Shown here: piece after piece, positions 16,675 to 25,630 of the stretch
How the letters are laid out: each line of letters opens with the position of its first letter
How positions within the stretch are numbered: the first letter of the stretch is position 1
Origin: CBDFGQ01 sp965247295
Lineage (GTDB): Bacteria; Chloroflexota; Dehalococcoidia; Lucifugimonadales; JAGWBF01
NCBI GenBank assembly: GCA_965247295.1
Contig: CBDFGQ010000005.1
Location: 248,001 to 312,000, forward strand
Length of the DNA stretch: 64,000 nt
Direction of reading: 5' to 3'
Notes under the pieces: model-generated
Told to the model about the DNA's origin: nothing
The model's database searches: none
Seen by the model: only the letters and a program-made list of their open reading frames with translations
Made by a program: the position numbers and the translations under genes

Positions 16675-18141
16675 ATGATAAGATCATCGTTAATCCTCCC
16701 CACACCATGGCCAGCCACGGCGTCGCTTGTGCTGGCCCTGCTCCTGATTTGGACCTGGCTCCCCACCCCCTCCATCTTTGCCGCCGGGGAAGACATTCAG
16801 GTGCTGGCCAATAACAGCCACGTGCGATTTCCAGACGGTGTGGTCTTCGATCTAGAGGTAGAGGGTGCGGCGGACATAGTTGAGGTCAGGCTGTATTACC
16901 GGGTGCCTCAGTCGGGAACCTGGACATACTCCTATCCGGAAATGTCCCCAGCGCGTCACGTGGAGACCAGCTTCAACCTCAACGTCTCCGGCGCCAGTTA
17001 CATACCCCCAGGCACGGAGGTCGAATACTATTATTCCATTCGCGATTCCCGAGGCAGCGTCCTCGAGACCATCCCTCGGACCTTCACTTATATCGATGAC
17101 CGGTTCCAGTGGCAGACGGTAGAGGCTGGGCCCCTGACGATATACTGGCACGGCCAGTCCGAGGCGCGGGTGAACGAGGTGGCCCGCGAGGTAGAGAGGT
17201 CCCTAGAGGACATCGGCCAAATTCTCCGAGTAAGCCTGGAGGAGCCCGTACGGGGTATTATCTATAACTCCAGGTCAGAGGCGAAGGCGGCCTTCCCCAA
17301 CCAGAGCCGGGCCACCACGGAACAGCAGGTGTTTCAGGGGTTCGCCTATCCAGAGAGGGGCCTGTTCGTGGGTATCGGTCTCAGCTCACGCCTAATTGTC
17401 CACGAGACGGCTCACCTGCTGCTCAACGAGGCCGTGTCGTCACCCGGGGCCAGGGTTCCCGCGTGGGTAAACGAGGGCTTCGCCAGCCACGTTGAGTCCG
17501 GCCGTTACGGCTCTACACGAGTCTTCTCCGGCGGAGATGCTCCGGACCGTATGCCTCTAAGGCATATGGACTCCGTCCCCGGTAGGATCTCGGACATCAG
17601 GTATTTTTACCGCAAGGCCGAAAGCGTAGTGGGTTATCTGCTGGAGACCCACGGCGACGAACGTTTTCGTGCCTTCCTCCAGCAGCTAGATGGCGGAAAG
17701 GACGACGATGAGGCCCTCAGTGAGGTGTACGGCTTCGACCTGGATGGACTTGACCGGAGGTGGTCCTCCCCTCCCACCCAGGAAGTGCCCGACGACTCCG
17801 GTGGCCGCGCCGTTCCATTCGGCTACTGGGATAGCGTCCTCATCGCCCTGCTGGTCCTCGTGGTCATGGCGTTGACCCTAGGCAACCTCGTCCTGAGGAA
17901 GCTCAGGAGGCGTGCCCACGGCCCGGAGGAGTGGGACGGTCTGACGGAGGAAGAGTGGGAGGCCGGCCTTAATCCATCGGCTGGCGGCCCATGGTCCAAC
18001 AGGCCCGTACTGAACCAGCCGAGGGGCTCACCAGGAGCGGTCGACCAAATTCGGCCCGTCCTGAGCATGGCGAAGGACCGGAGCCTAGGTAACTCTATGT
18101 GCGAAGTTTTGGCGTGGCAGCGTATTAGAGTGTCATTCTGA
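16675..18141 (+). CDS. Peptidase MA-family gluzincin, membrane anchored
   Basis: 488 residues from the ATG at 16675 (GGAG 8 bases upstream; a TTG at 16651 is less likely). A signal peptide or N-terminal helix covers residues 10-36. The catalytic motif HETAH is at 243-247 in LIVHETAHLLL, with the third ligand Glu267 in AWVNEGFASHVE, as in peptidase MA-like gluzincins. A transmembrane helix near residues 380-402 is followed by an Arg-rich stretch and a cytosolic tail. The last about 35 residues (PVLSMAKD onward) look like translated repeat DNA, and the stop codon is the end of a repeat starting at 18131. A TATAAT lies at 16645-16650. The substrate is unknown. Confidence 0.8.
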   Translation: MIRSSLILPTPWPATASLVLALLLIWTWLPTPSIFAAGEDIQVLANNSHVRFPDGVVFDLEVEGAADIVEVRLYYRVPQSGTWTYSYPEMSPARHVETSFNLNVSGASYIPPGTEVEYYYSIRDSRGSVLETIPRTFTYIDDRFQWQTVEAGPLTIYWHGQSEARVNEVAREVERSLEDIGQILRVSLEEPVRGIIYNSRSEAKAAFPNQSRATTEQQVFQGFAYPERGLFVGIGLSSRLIVHETAHLLLNEAVSSPGARVPAWVNEGFASHVESGRYGSTRVFSGGDAPDRMPLRHMDSVPGRISDIRYFYRKAESVVGYLLETHGDERFRAFLQQLDGGKDDDEALSEVYGFDLDGLDRRWSSPPTQEVPDDSGGRAVPFGYWDSVLIALLVLVVMALTLGNLVLRKLRRRAHGPEEWDGLTEEEWEAGLNPSAGGPWSNRPVLNQPRGSPGAVDQIRPVLSMAKDRSLGNSMCEVLAWQRIRVSF

Positions 18142-18264
18142 AGGAGCAGAGCAACTGAAGAATCTGGCATGATGGGGTATATTGGTGGCGGGCAGATCTA
18201 GCCGACAGAGGGGCGGATCACCCATCAGCCCCACCAGACCCTTCGCCTACGGCTCAGGGTGACA
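18131..18264. repeat. Interspersed repeat with inverted ends (copy A)
   Basis: Begins TGTCATTCTGA (18131-18141) and ends TCAGGGTGACA (18254-18264); the ends are inverted repeats with two mismatches. A second copy with the same ends lies at 29422-29610. The left end supplies the stop codon of the peptidase-MA gene. The interior differs between copies. Confidence 0.6.
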
Positions 18265-18350
18265 TGGAAAATTTGCACGCCGGGCTAGGCACCCGGGACC
18301 GCTTATAAGAGAGGCCGACGGGGACACAGGGCGCCCCCCGGGAGGTGTCG

Positions 18351-19502
18351 ATGCGGCAGAGAGTAGCCATCGTGGGCGTGGGGTATATCCCACTGCGCCC
18401 AGTTTCGCCGGAGGTCTCCTTTCGGGAGATGATCTTCGAGGCGGCGACCAAGGCATACACCGACGCCGGCATCGAGCCCGGCGATGTCGACACCTTCGTG
18501 TCCTTCAGCGAGGACTATCTGGAAGGTACGGCCATCTCCGACGAATACGTGCCCGACCAGTTGGGAGCGGTGCTAAAGCCCACCCACACCGTTGCCGGCG
18601 ATGGCATCACCGCCCTGGCTGCCGCCGTCCTTCAGCTGGAGACGGGAGAGTTCAATATCGCAGTCGTGGAAGGTCGCTCCAAGGCCTCCAATATCCTCTA
18701 CCCCGCCCATATCGAGGCCTTTGCGCTGGACCCCGTATACGCACGCCCCCTGCGCTTTCACCCCAGCTTCGTGGCCGGGCTGGAGATGAGGGCATTCCTG
18801 GAAGCTACGGGCACTACGCTGCGGCAGCCGGCCCTGGTGGTGACAAAAAATCGGTCCAACGCACTACGTAACCCGCTGGCCGCCTACCCTGCCAGCCTTT
18901 CCGTGGAAGACGTGATGGAATCGCGTCTGCTTGCGGAGCCACTAAAGGAGGGGGAGGTGGCCCAACGGGCCGATGGCTCCATCGTGCTGGTTCTGGCCAC
19001 GGAAGAGGCGGCATCGCGGCTCCAGGGCGACCCGGTATTCATAAGGGGCATCGGCTGGGCACAGCACACCCCGAACCTGGAGGAGCGGGAGTGGCACCGG
19101 GCCGTGTACGCGGAGCAGGCCGGGGCCATGGCATACGAGATGGCGGGCATAAGCGTCCCGTCGGAGGAGATTGACCTGGCCGAGGTGGACGACACCTTCG
19201 CCTACAAGGAGCTTCAACACCTGGAGGCACTGGGCCTCGCCCCGCCTGGCGAGGCGGGAACGCTCCTGGAAGCGGGCGCCTTTTACGCCCAGGGACATCT
19301 GCCTGTGAACGTTTCCGGAGGGAACCTGGGGTGCGGCTACACCTACGACCTCTCGGGGCTGCGCAGCGTCCTGGAACTGGTACTGCAACTGCGGGGCACC
19401 GCGGGCGAGCGCCAGGTCAAAAAGGCGACGACGGGAGTGGCCCAGTCGTGGCGTGGCATCCCGACGGCCAGCGGAGCGGTTGCCATACTCAGCAACCGTT
19501 GA
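18351..19502 (+). CDS. Thiolase-like (SCP-x type) protein
   Basis: 383 residues from ATG 18351 (GGGAGG 5 bases upstream; a GTG at 18345 is too close to that site). It opens with VAIVGVGYIPL and has thiolase-superfamily features: an N-terminal core with ALAAAVLQLETG, a DDTFAYKELQHLEALGL segment and a C-terminal VNVSGGNLGCGYTYDLSGL that matches the NxxGG...HP.G region of SCP-x thiolases. The usual His before Pro is replaced (CGYTYD), and no canonical nucleophilic Cys is seen in the N-terminal half. Such non-catalytic-looking thiolases normally pair with a small DUF35 acyl-CoA binding protein, which is absent here. It may act in lipid or sterol-like side-chain metabolism, or be a structural partner. 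Confidence 0.8.
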   Translation: MRQRVAIVGVGYIPLRPVSPEVSFREMIFEAATKAYTDAGIEPGDVDTFVSFSEDYLEGTAISDEYVPDQLGAVLKPTHTVAGDGITALAAAVLQLETGEFNIAVVEGRSKASNILYPAHIEAFALDPVYARPLRFHPSFVAGLEMRAFLEATGTTLRQPALVVTKNRSNALRNPLAAYPASLSVEDVMESRLLAEPLKEGEVAQRADGSIVLVLATEEAASRLQGDPVFIRGIGWAQHTPNLEEREWHRAVYAEQAGAMAYEMAGISVPSEEIDLAEVDDTFAYKELQHLEALGLAPPGEAGTLLEAGAFYAQGHLPVNVSGGNLGCGYTYDLSGLRSVLELVLQLRGTAGERQVKKATTGVAQSWRGIPTASGAVAILSNR

Positions 19503-19812
19503 GGCCCAGGGCCGCCAACACGATACCGGCGGCGGCCAGCCATATACCCTACATCCCCGCTTTCCCTCCAGGAATCTGTCCACTCCCCCAACTCTGGTCC
19601 GAACTCGACATGGTCCCCTTTTTAGATACCCTCGCCGAAAAATGGAGGAAAGGCGTTGCGTGACGCCCTTGAATACACCATACGCCTAGCCCGAGAATGG
19701 GCTTGCAGATTCCCCACCACCCATGCGGGGGCCCCTATCGCACCAGAGGCAGTTTCCGGCGACTCGAGGACAGCCACACGTACTTGTAAGCCCCCGGTCA
19801 GGAGGTCATGTC
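19503..19812. other. Intergenic, nothing recognised
   Basis: 310 bases between the thiolase-like gene and the next ORF. No tRNA, clear terminator or family-like ORF was seen. Confidence 0.5.
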
Positions 19813-20226
19813 ATGTCCCTTGGTCGTCTTCTTCTGGAGCAGGGGATGGAGATAGAGTTGCAGACCGATATAAGAAAGGTCATCTCGTTTCTGGACGATG
19901 AGGTGCCCAATTTCTCCTACGACGGTCACGGCTATCGCATCAGCTCTTCCAAGGGCGTGCTGGGGTCTCAGTGGACCCTTCTTGTCAAGACCTGTCACCT
20001 TGCCAGCGAAACCGAGCTCAACCCAACCGTAGGACTCATGGAAGTGAACAAGCTCGAGCGCGGAGGCATCAGCTTCAAGATACCCCCCAGAGTGCAGTGG
20101 GGCGACGAGGAGGCCACCGCCTTTGATGAGGACGGTTCCTTCTTTTTTAGTTTCGTCTGCCAGCTTCTTAACGCCTTGCAGAGTCGAGGGCTGGTCGACC
20201 TCCCAGGAAAGCTGCCTATCCGTTAG
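19813..20226 (+). CDS. Conserved-looking hypothetical protein
   Basis: 137 residues starting MSLGRLLLEQG, with GGAGG 7 bases before the ATG at 19813; an upstream start at 19723 has no ribosome site. It is a soluble, mixed alpha/beta composition with no signal peptide or metal motif. I do not recognise the family. It precedes carB by about 200 bases on the same strand, but carB has its own promoter. Confidence 0.65.
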   Translation: MSLGRLLLEQGMEIELQTDIRKVISFLDDEVPNFSYDGHGYRISSSKGVLGSQWTLLVKTCHLASETELNPTVGLMEVNKLERGGISFKIPPRVQWGDEEATAFDEDGSFFFSFVCQLLNALQSRGLVDLPGKLPIR

Positions 20227-20375
20227 TGGCCGTCTGGCAATCCCCGATTGTTCACTACAAGCCGCACCAATACGCAGCGCCTTACCACCCGAATCGCACG
20301 CTGCGCCGTTCCCCGCAAATATAGCTCCACCCGACGCCCACATCTAGCGCCCCCATCCCTGCCGTTTCTTCCCCC

Positions 20376-20411
20376 TTGTAGGATGTAATGCAGCGGGGTA
20401 TGATACCCCGC
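20376..20411 (+). promoter_or_regulatory. carB promoter with palindromic operator over the -10
   Basis: TTGTAG (20376-20381), a 17-base spacer, then TATGAT (20399-20404). The -10 sits inside a near-perfect palindrome, GCGGGGTATGATACCCCGC (20393-20411; 9+1+9). The arrangement suggests a repressor site, or a hairpin at the very 5' end of the transcript. Confidence 0.5.
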
Positions 20412-20432
20412 AGGGATTTAGGGAGCGAGGAA

Positions 20433-23400
20433 ATGGCATCCAAACCAGGCAAGGTCCTGGTCATCGGCTCGGGCCCCATCGTCATAGGACAGGCCGCAGA
20501 GTTCGACTATGCCGGCACACAGGCCTGCAAGGCCCTGCGTGAGGAAGGGGTTACCACGGTCCTGGTAAACTCCAACCCTGCCACAATCATGACAGACCCG
20601 GGCATAGCGGACATGGTCTACATCGAACCCCTCTCGGTGGAAGTCCTGGATGCCGTAATCGCGCGGGAGCGCCCCGACGGCATTCTCCCCACACTGGGGG
20701 GCCAGACCGGCCTGAACCTGGCCGTGGAGATGGCCCAGGCGGGAATACTCGATAAGTACGACGTCAGGCTCCTGGGCACCTCCCTTGAGACCATCCGTAA
20801 CGCCGAGGACCGGGAGCTTTTTCGCACGCTACTGGCCGGCATAGGCGAGCCTGCGCCTCCCGGCGTCACCGTGTCCTCGATGGAGGAGGCTCGGGACGTG
20901 GCCAAAGAGATGGGTCTGCCCTTGGTGGTCCGCCCGGCCTACACCCTCGGTGGCACAGGGGGTGGCCTAGCCCACAGTGCGGAGGAATTCGAGTCCATAA
21001 CGAGCGCGGGCCTGGCCGCAAGCCCGATTCACCAGGTACTGCTGGAGCGTTCTCTCGTAGGGTGGAAGGAACTCGAATATGAGGTGATGCGGGATGGCGC
21101 CGACAACTGCATCACCGTTTGCAACATGGAGAACATGGACCCCATGGGCGTACACACGGGGGACAGCATAGTAGTGGCGCCCAGCCAGACGCTCACCGAC
21201 AAAGAGTACCAGATGCTCCGGTCCGCCAGCCTCAAGATCATACGGTCCCTGGGCGTTGAGGGCGGATGCAACATCCAGTTTGCCTTGCCTCCCCACCCGC
21301 TGGTGGGCAGGGCCCTTGGCTCCAACTGGGAGCCCGACGACCCCTATTACGTCATCGAGGTAAACCCCAGGGTGAGCCGCAGCTCCGCCCTGGCCAGTAA
21401 GGCCACCGGCTATCCCATCGCCCGGGTGGCGGCCAAGATCGCAGTGGGGAAGCGCCTGGACGAGATCCCCAATGCCGTGACTGGCAGGACCCTTGCTGCC
21501 TTCGAGCCGGCCCTGGACTATTGCGTGGTCAAGATCCCCCGCTGGCCCTTCGACAAATTCCCGGCCGGAGACCGGACCGTTACCACCCAGATGAAAGCCA
21601 CGGGAGAGGTGATGGCAATCGACCGCTGCTTTGAGGCCGCCCTGCAGAAGGCGGTTCGCTCCCTGGAGATGGGGGGCCGTTCCCTTCTCTGGGAAGACCC
21701 GGCCTGGCGCCGGGATGACGGCCTGCTGGAAGGTAATTCCGCCTTTCAGCCCGGCGACACGAGACTGTGGAAAATAATGCACGCCCTTCGCCGGGGGGTC
21801 GCCGCCGATCATGTGGCCACCCGTACCATGATAGACCCCTGGTTCATCCACGCCCTGGACCGGCTGATGGCCATGGAGAAGCGGCTTCTGGGAGAGTCGG
21901 TTACCCCAGACCTGCTGAGGCAGGTAAAGCGGCTGGGTTTTTCAGATGAGCAGATAGGCGTGCTGGCCGACATGCTGCCCGAGCAGGTGAGAAACCTGCG
22001 GAGATTCTGGGGCATCTGTCCCGTCTACAAGATGGTGGACACATGCGCCGCCGAGTTCGAGGCCGCCACGCCATACTATTACAGCACCTACGAAGAGGAG
22101 AACGAGGCCCCACCCCTGGAGGGGGCCAAGGCCGTGGTCGTGGGCAGCGGTCCCATAAGGATAGGCCAGGGCATCGAGTTCGACTACTGCAGCGTGCACG
22201 CCGCCTGGGCCCTTCAGAGTGAAGGGGTAAAGAGCATCATGGTCAACTCCAATCCAGAAACCGTCTCAACCGACTTCGACACCAGCCACCGCCTGTACTT
22301 CGAGCCTCTGGACGAGGAGAGCCTGCGGGACATCATAGATAACGAGACGGAGGAAGATTCCCCTCCGCCCACGGTGGTCCAGTTCGGCGGCCAGACGGCC
22401 ATAGACCTTTCCCAGAGCCTGGCCCAGGCGGGCCTTCCCCTGCTGGGCTCGGGCGCCGAGGCTATAGACGTCGCCTCGGACAGACACAAGTTCGAGGAGT
22501 TCCTGGACCGCCTGGGGATTCCTCAGCCGCCGGGCGCGGCCGTGACCTCTGTGGAGGTGGCGCTACGGGTCGCCCAGGATATAGGCTATCCGGTGGTGGT
22601 CCGCCCCAGCTACGTCCTGGGGGGCAGGGCCATGGAGATAGTACAGAACGCCACCGAGCTGATACGCTACCTGACCATGGCCGCCGAGCTGGGCCAGGGC
22701 AGGCCCGTCCTCATCGACAAGTACCTGGAGGGGAAGGAGTGCGAGGTGGACGCCATCTGCGACGGGCGGGAGGTGCTGGTACCCGGCATAATGGAGCACA
22801 TAGAACGGGCGGGCGTGCACAGCGGTGATTCCATGGCAATCTACCCCGGCCTGAACCTGACCGAGGAAGAGGTGGACACCATCGTCGACTACACCACCCG
22901 TATAGGCTTGGCCCTGGAGGTGCGTGGGCTGATGAACGTGCAGTTCGTCATCCTGGGCGGCCCTCCCTACAGGAGTCCAGGCACGCCCAGGGACAACCCT
23001 CCCGACACCTCCGTCTACATCCTGGAGGTCAACCCCCGGGCCAGCCGCACCGTACCCTTCATCTCCAAGGTAACGGGGGTGCCGGTGGTCAACCTGGCCA
23101 CCAGGGTCATGCTGGGCCGGAGCCTGAGGGAGCTGGGATACGGGGGCGGTTTGTGGAAGCGGCAGAACATCGTGGGCATAAAGGCCCCTGTGTTCTCCAT
23201 GTCCAAGCTCACCGGCGTCGACTGGTATATGGGGCCCGAGATGAAGTCCACGGGAGAGGTGATGGGCGTTGACCACGATTTCCAGTCGGCCCTGGCCAAG
23301 GCCCTGGCGGCCGCCGACCTGACCCTGAAGCCCGGGGGCTCCGTGCTGCTGAGCATCGCCGACAAGGACAAGGCCGAGTCGGCCACGATCATCAGGGGGC

Positions 23401-23762
23401 TGCTACAGGTGGGGATAAGGCTTTACGCCACCGAGGGCACTGCAGCCATGATCCAGGCTATGGGCTTGCCCGTGACCATGATCACCAAAAAGCTGAGGGA
23501 GGGCCACCCCAACGTGGTGGACGTGATCAACGAGGGACTGGTGAACGGGGTGGTCAACACCGTGACGGAGTCAGCTTCAGTTCTCAGGGACGGGTTTTAT
23601 ATAAGGAGGGCCGCGGTGGAGAGGCGCATCCCCTGCTTCGTCTCCCTGGACACCGCCAGGGCCGTGGTGGAGAGCCTCCTCATGGGCTCCGACACCATTC
23701 CGCACGCCCAGGGCAGCCCCTTCAGCATCCTGCGCACCGACGAGTACCTGGACGGGGCGTAG
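20433..23762 (+). CDS. carB: Carbamoyl-phosphate synthase large subunit
   Basis: 1,109 residues from ATG 20433; a longer start at 20388 would lie upstream of the likely promoter. It makes carbamoyl phosphate from bicarbonate, ammonia (from CarA) and two ATP for pyrimidine and arginine synthesis. Two ATP-grasp halves are visible, each opening with a SGPI.IGQ..EFDY motif (about residues 10-30 and 580-600), with ATP-binding VEVNPR motifs in each, and a C-terminal allosteric MGS-like domain (about 960-1090). It is slightly longer than typical because of a short insert after ILGGPPYRS. carA is not in the window, so the subunits are not in one operon here. Confidence 0.96.
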   Translation: MASKPGKVLVIGSGPIVIGQAAEFDYAGTQACKALREEGVTTVLVNSNPATIMTDPGIADMVYIEPLSVEVLDAVIARERPDGILPTLGGQTGLNLAVEMAQAGILDKYDVRLLGTSLETIRNAEDRELFRTLLAGIGEPAPPGVTVSSMEEARDVAKEMGLPLVVRPAYTLGGTGGGLAHSAEEFESITSAGLAASPIHQVLLERSLVGWKELEYEVMRDGADNCITVCNMENMDPMGVHTGDSIVVAPSQTLTDKEYQMLRSASLKIIRSLGVEGGCNIQFALPPHPLVGRALGSNWEPDDPYYVIEVNPRVSRSSALASKATGYPIARVAAKIAVGKRLDEIPNAVTGRTLAAFEPALDYCVVKIPRWPFDKFPAGDRTVTTQMKATGEVMAIDRCFEAALQKAVRSLEMGGRSLLWEDPAWRRDDGLLEGNSAFQPGDTRLWKIMHALRRGVAADHVATRTMIDPWFIHALDRLMAMEKRLLGESVTPDLLRQVKRLGFSDEQIGVLADMLPEQVRNLRRFWGICPVYKMVDTCAAEFEAATPYYYSTYEEENEAPPLEGAKAVVVGSGPIRIGQGIEFDYCSVHAAWALQSEGVKSIMVNSNPETVSTDFDTSHRLYFEPLDEESLRDIIDNETEEDSPPPTVVQFGGQTAIDLSQSLAQAGLPLLGSGAEAIDVASDRHKFEEFLDRLGIPQPPGAAVTSVEVALRVAQDIGYPVVVRPSYVLGGRAMEIVQNATELIRYLTMAAELGQGRPVLIDKYLEGKECEVDAICDGREVLVPGIMEHIERAGVHSGDSMAIYPGLNLTEEEVDTIVDYTTRIGLALEVRGLMNVQFVILGGPPYRSPGTPRDNPPDTSVYILEVNPRASRTVPFISKVTGVPVVNLATRVMLGRSLRELGYGGGLWKRQNIVGIKAPVFSMSKLTGVDWYMGPEMKSTGEVMGVDHDFQSALAKALAAADLTLKPGGSVLLSIADKDKAESATIIRGLLQVGIRLYATEGTAAMIQAMGLPVTMITKKLREGHPNVVDVINEGLVNGVVNTVTESASVLRDGFYIRRAAVERRIPCFVSLDTARAVVESLLMGSDTIPHAQGSPFSILRTDEYLDGA

Positions 23763-23805
23763 CTGTCGTGGCCTCCGACCTCATTTGAGCAGCAATTGGT
23801 GCTGG

Positions 23806-24561
23806 TCAGCGGCGTTCCGGTCGTGGGTCGAATGGTTCGGTGGGATATGCCCCGGTGCCTACACCCCCCGCACCGAACTCATCCGACCCTTGGTCCAGCG
23901 TCATGGCCGCCGCGGGTACTATGATAGCCGAGACCGCGCCGGGAGACCAGTCGGGGTACGATTCGGAGTCGGGCGTCTTGGTGACGCGGGTCTGGTTGGA
24001 GCCGTCGGAGTTCATGACGAATATCCCGCTGTTTCCATGTCTATTGGAGGCGAAGGCGATCTTGCTGCCGTCCGGGGACCACGCGGGCGAGTCACCGAAG
24101 GCTGGGACAATGACGTCGCCGGTAACGCCATCTCCGGTGCCGATGACGGAGATGGTGTCAGAGAGGCCAGTCTGGTTCGAGCCGTCGGAGTCCATCACGG
24201 ATATCGCGCGGTATCCACCTTTATTGGAGGTGAAGGCGATGCGGCTGGCCCCGGTCGGGACACCGATCTCCCTGGCCCTGAAGATGATGGTGGTCTGCTT
24301 GGTGCCACCGCTGATGTTCAGGAACCTGAGCCCCAGGTACCCGGTCATCGTATCGCCCGAGATACCCCGCGCTTCCAGTCGGAAGGCGTTGTCGGGGGCG
24401 GGCTTCAGGTCCGCCAGCGTCGGCCCCCATAGGGGAACTATGTTGTCCCTGAGATCCCCCGTTACCACCACCTGGACGGGCCCATGAGACACGTTCTTCA
24501 CGAAGAACGGTCCGCTCACAGGTACTGGGGATGAACTCCGGCATACCCAACGGCCATACAC
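23806..24561 (-). CDS. TolB-like beta-propeller (PD40) protein, possibly a fragment
   Basis: 251 residues with two clear PD40/TolB-type blades: GASRIAFTSNKGG...ISVMDSDGSNQT and PAWSPDGSKIAFASNRHG...IFVMNSDGSNQT (residues about 105-200). A full propeller needs six or seven blades, so this is either a short beta protein or a broken copy. The C-terminus after PDWSPGAV is Gly/Pro-rich and unstructured. No signal peptide is seen at the predicted start, unusual for this family, so the real 5' end may be lost. Confidence 0.55.
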   Translation of the reverse strand: MYGRWVCRSSSPVPVSGPFFVKNVSHGPVQVVVTGDLRDNIVPLWGPTLADLKPAPDNAFRLEARGISGDTMTGYLGLRFLNISGGTKQTTIIFRAREIGVPTGASRIAFTSNKGGYRAISVMDSDGSNQTGLSDTISVIGTGDGVTGDVIVPAFGDSPAWSPDGSKIAFASNRHGNSGIFVMNSDGSNQTRVTKTPDSESYPDWSPGAVSAIIVPAAAMTLDQGSDEFGAGGVGTGAYPTEPFDPRPERR

Positions 24562-24572
24562 CTACCTCGGTC

Positions 24573-24606
24573 AAAAACAAAAAGGTCCGGGGATGCCCCC
24601 CGACCC
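24573..24606 (-). terminator. Rho-independent terminator
   Basis: On the minus strand, GGGTCGGGG...CCCCGGACC forms a strong hairpin followed by TTTTTGTTTTTG. It lies downstream of the 24778-25350 gene and upstream of the PD40 ORF, so it should end transcripts of the former. An AGTATAGCA (TGCTATACT on the minus strand) at 24638-24646 sits just before it. Confidence 0.7.
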
Positions 24607-24777
24607 ATTATTCAAGTTTCCAACCGGTCTACACACCAGTATAGCATGCGAGGGTAGCGCCGTCAACAGAAGTGGCACCCTGACACAGGCCAAATCCTAT
24701 CTGTGTGGAGGTGCCTGCCACTCATGATCCGGCGAGTTCGCGAAGGTCGACAGGGCGCGGGGCTAAGATCAGGCCGC

Positions 24778-25350
24778 TCAGTTCCTACGCTCCCACAGGG
24801 TAAAGAAGTTGGGCGACTGCTCTTCCAGGGCCTCGCGCAGCTCCTGCCTGCCGATTCGTTTCACGACTTTGTGCTCTTCAGCTATGAGCCTCTCCAGCAG
24901 CTTCGAGCACTCCAGGACGAGGGCAGGATCGGCCCCATCTCCAAGTATGGAACGGAAGGCCGAGTCTATCTGCTGGGCGTCCATTGTCAGCGCCGCGCCG
25001 CTGACGATAAAAACCGCTACCGTGGGATACTCATCCCCTTTCCCCCGCCGACCCAGCCTTTCAAGGATAGATTGCATGCCCGTTTCCCGTACCAGCTCCT
25101 CCACCCTCAGTGGCAGATCTAAGAGATGGGCGAAGGGGTAGTCGGCGATTTCCCTTAGCATTTGACCAAAGTCCCGCTCTATCTGGGTGAAGAAGGCCTC
25201 GCTAAAAACGTCCGCCGTGTTCAGCACCGTTGCCGTAGGCGTGTCCCACCTGAGGTCAATGGTAAGGAATTCCTTAAGGTGGGGGAATATCCACAGATTA
25301 ATGTCGGTGCTCTCAGGACTTCTCTGTCCCAAGTCGTACAGCTCTTCCAT
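24778..25350 (-). CDS. Hypothetical protein
   Basis: 190 residues, mostly helical and charged (RDFGQMLREIADYPFAHL, then LEERLIAEEHKVVKRI-like segments), with one hydrophobic strand (TVAVFIVSGAAL) in the middle. No signal peptide or known catalytic motif. The family is not recognised. A TAGAAT-type extended -10 (TGGTAGAAT) lies at about 25392-25400 and the terminator at 24573-24606 follows, so it is probably a single-gene unit. Confidence 0.65.
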   Translation of the reverse strand: MEELYDLGQRSPESTDINLWIFPHLKEFLTIDLRWDTPTATVLNTADVFSEAFFTQIERDFGQMLREIADYPFAHLLDLPLRVEELVRETGMQSILERLGRRGKGDEYPTVAVFIVSGAALTMDAQQIDSAFRSILGDGADPALVLECSKLLERLIAEEHKVVKRIGRQELREALEEQSPNFFTLWERRN

Positions 25351-25630
25351 CCGCTCACTCTGCCAGGCCGACGAGAAACTCCCCTAGTTTGTATTCTACC
25401 ATACCAGCTATCTCCCACAAGGCAGTCCCACTTTCCCGTGAGCTAAGAGGCTGAGGAGCAGGCACCTCAAGACTGACACAGATTTCTCACACGTCGCGGC
25501 TGCACCGCTCATACTATGGGAATATATGTCGTCTGAGAGAACCGGAATCACGCCACACGGCCCCTCCAGCCAAACCGGAACCGCCGGGCGGAGGGTAACG
25601 CCCGCTTGGAGAAGGTCGGGCAGGGCTGAG

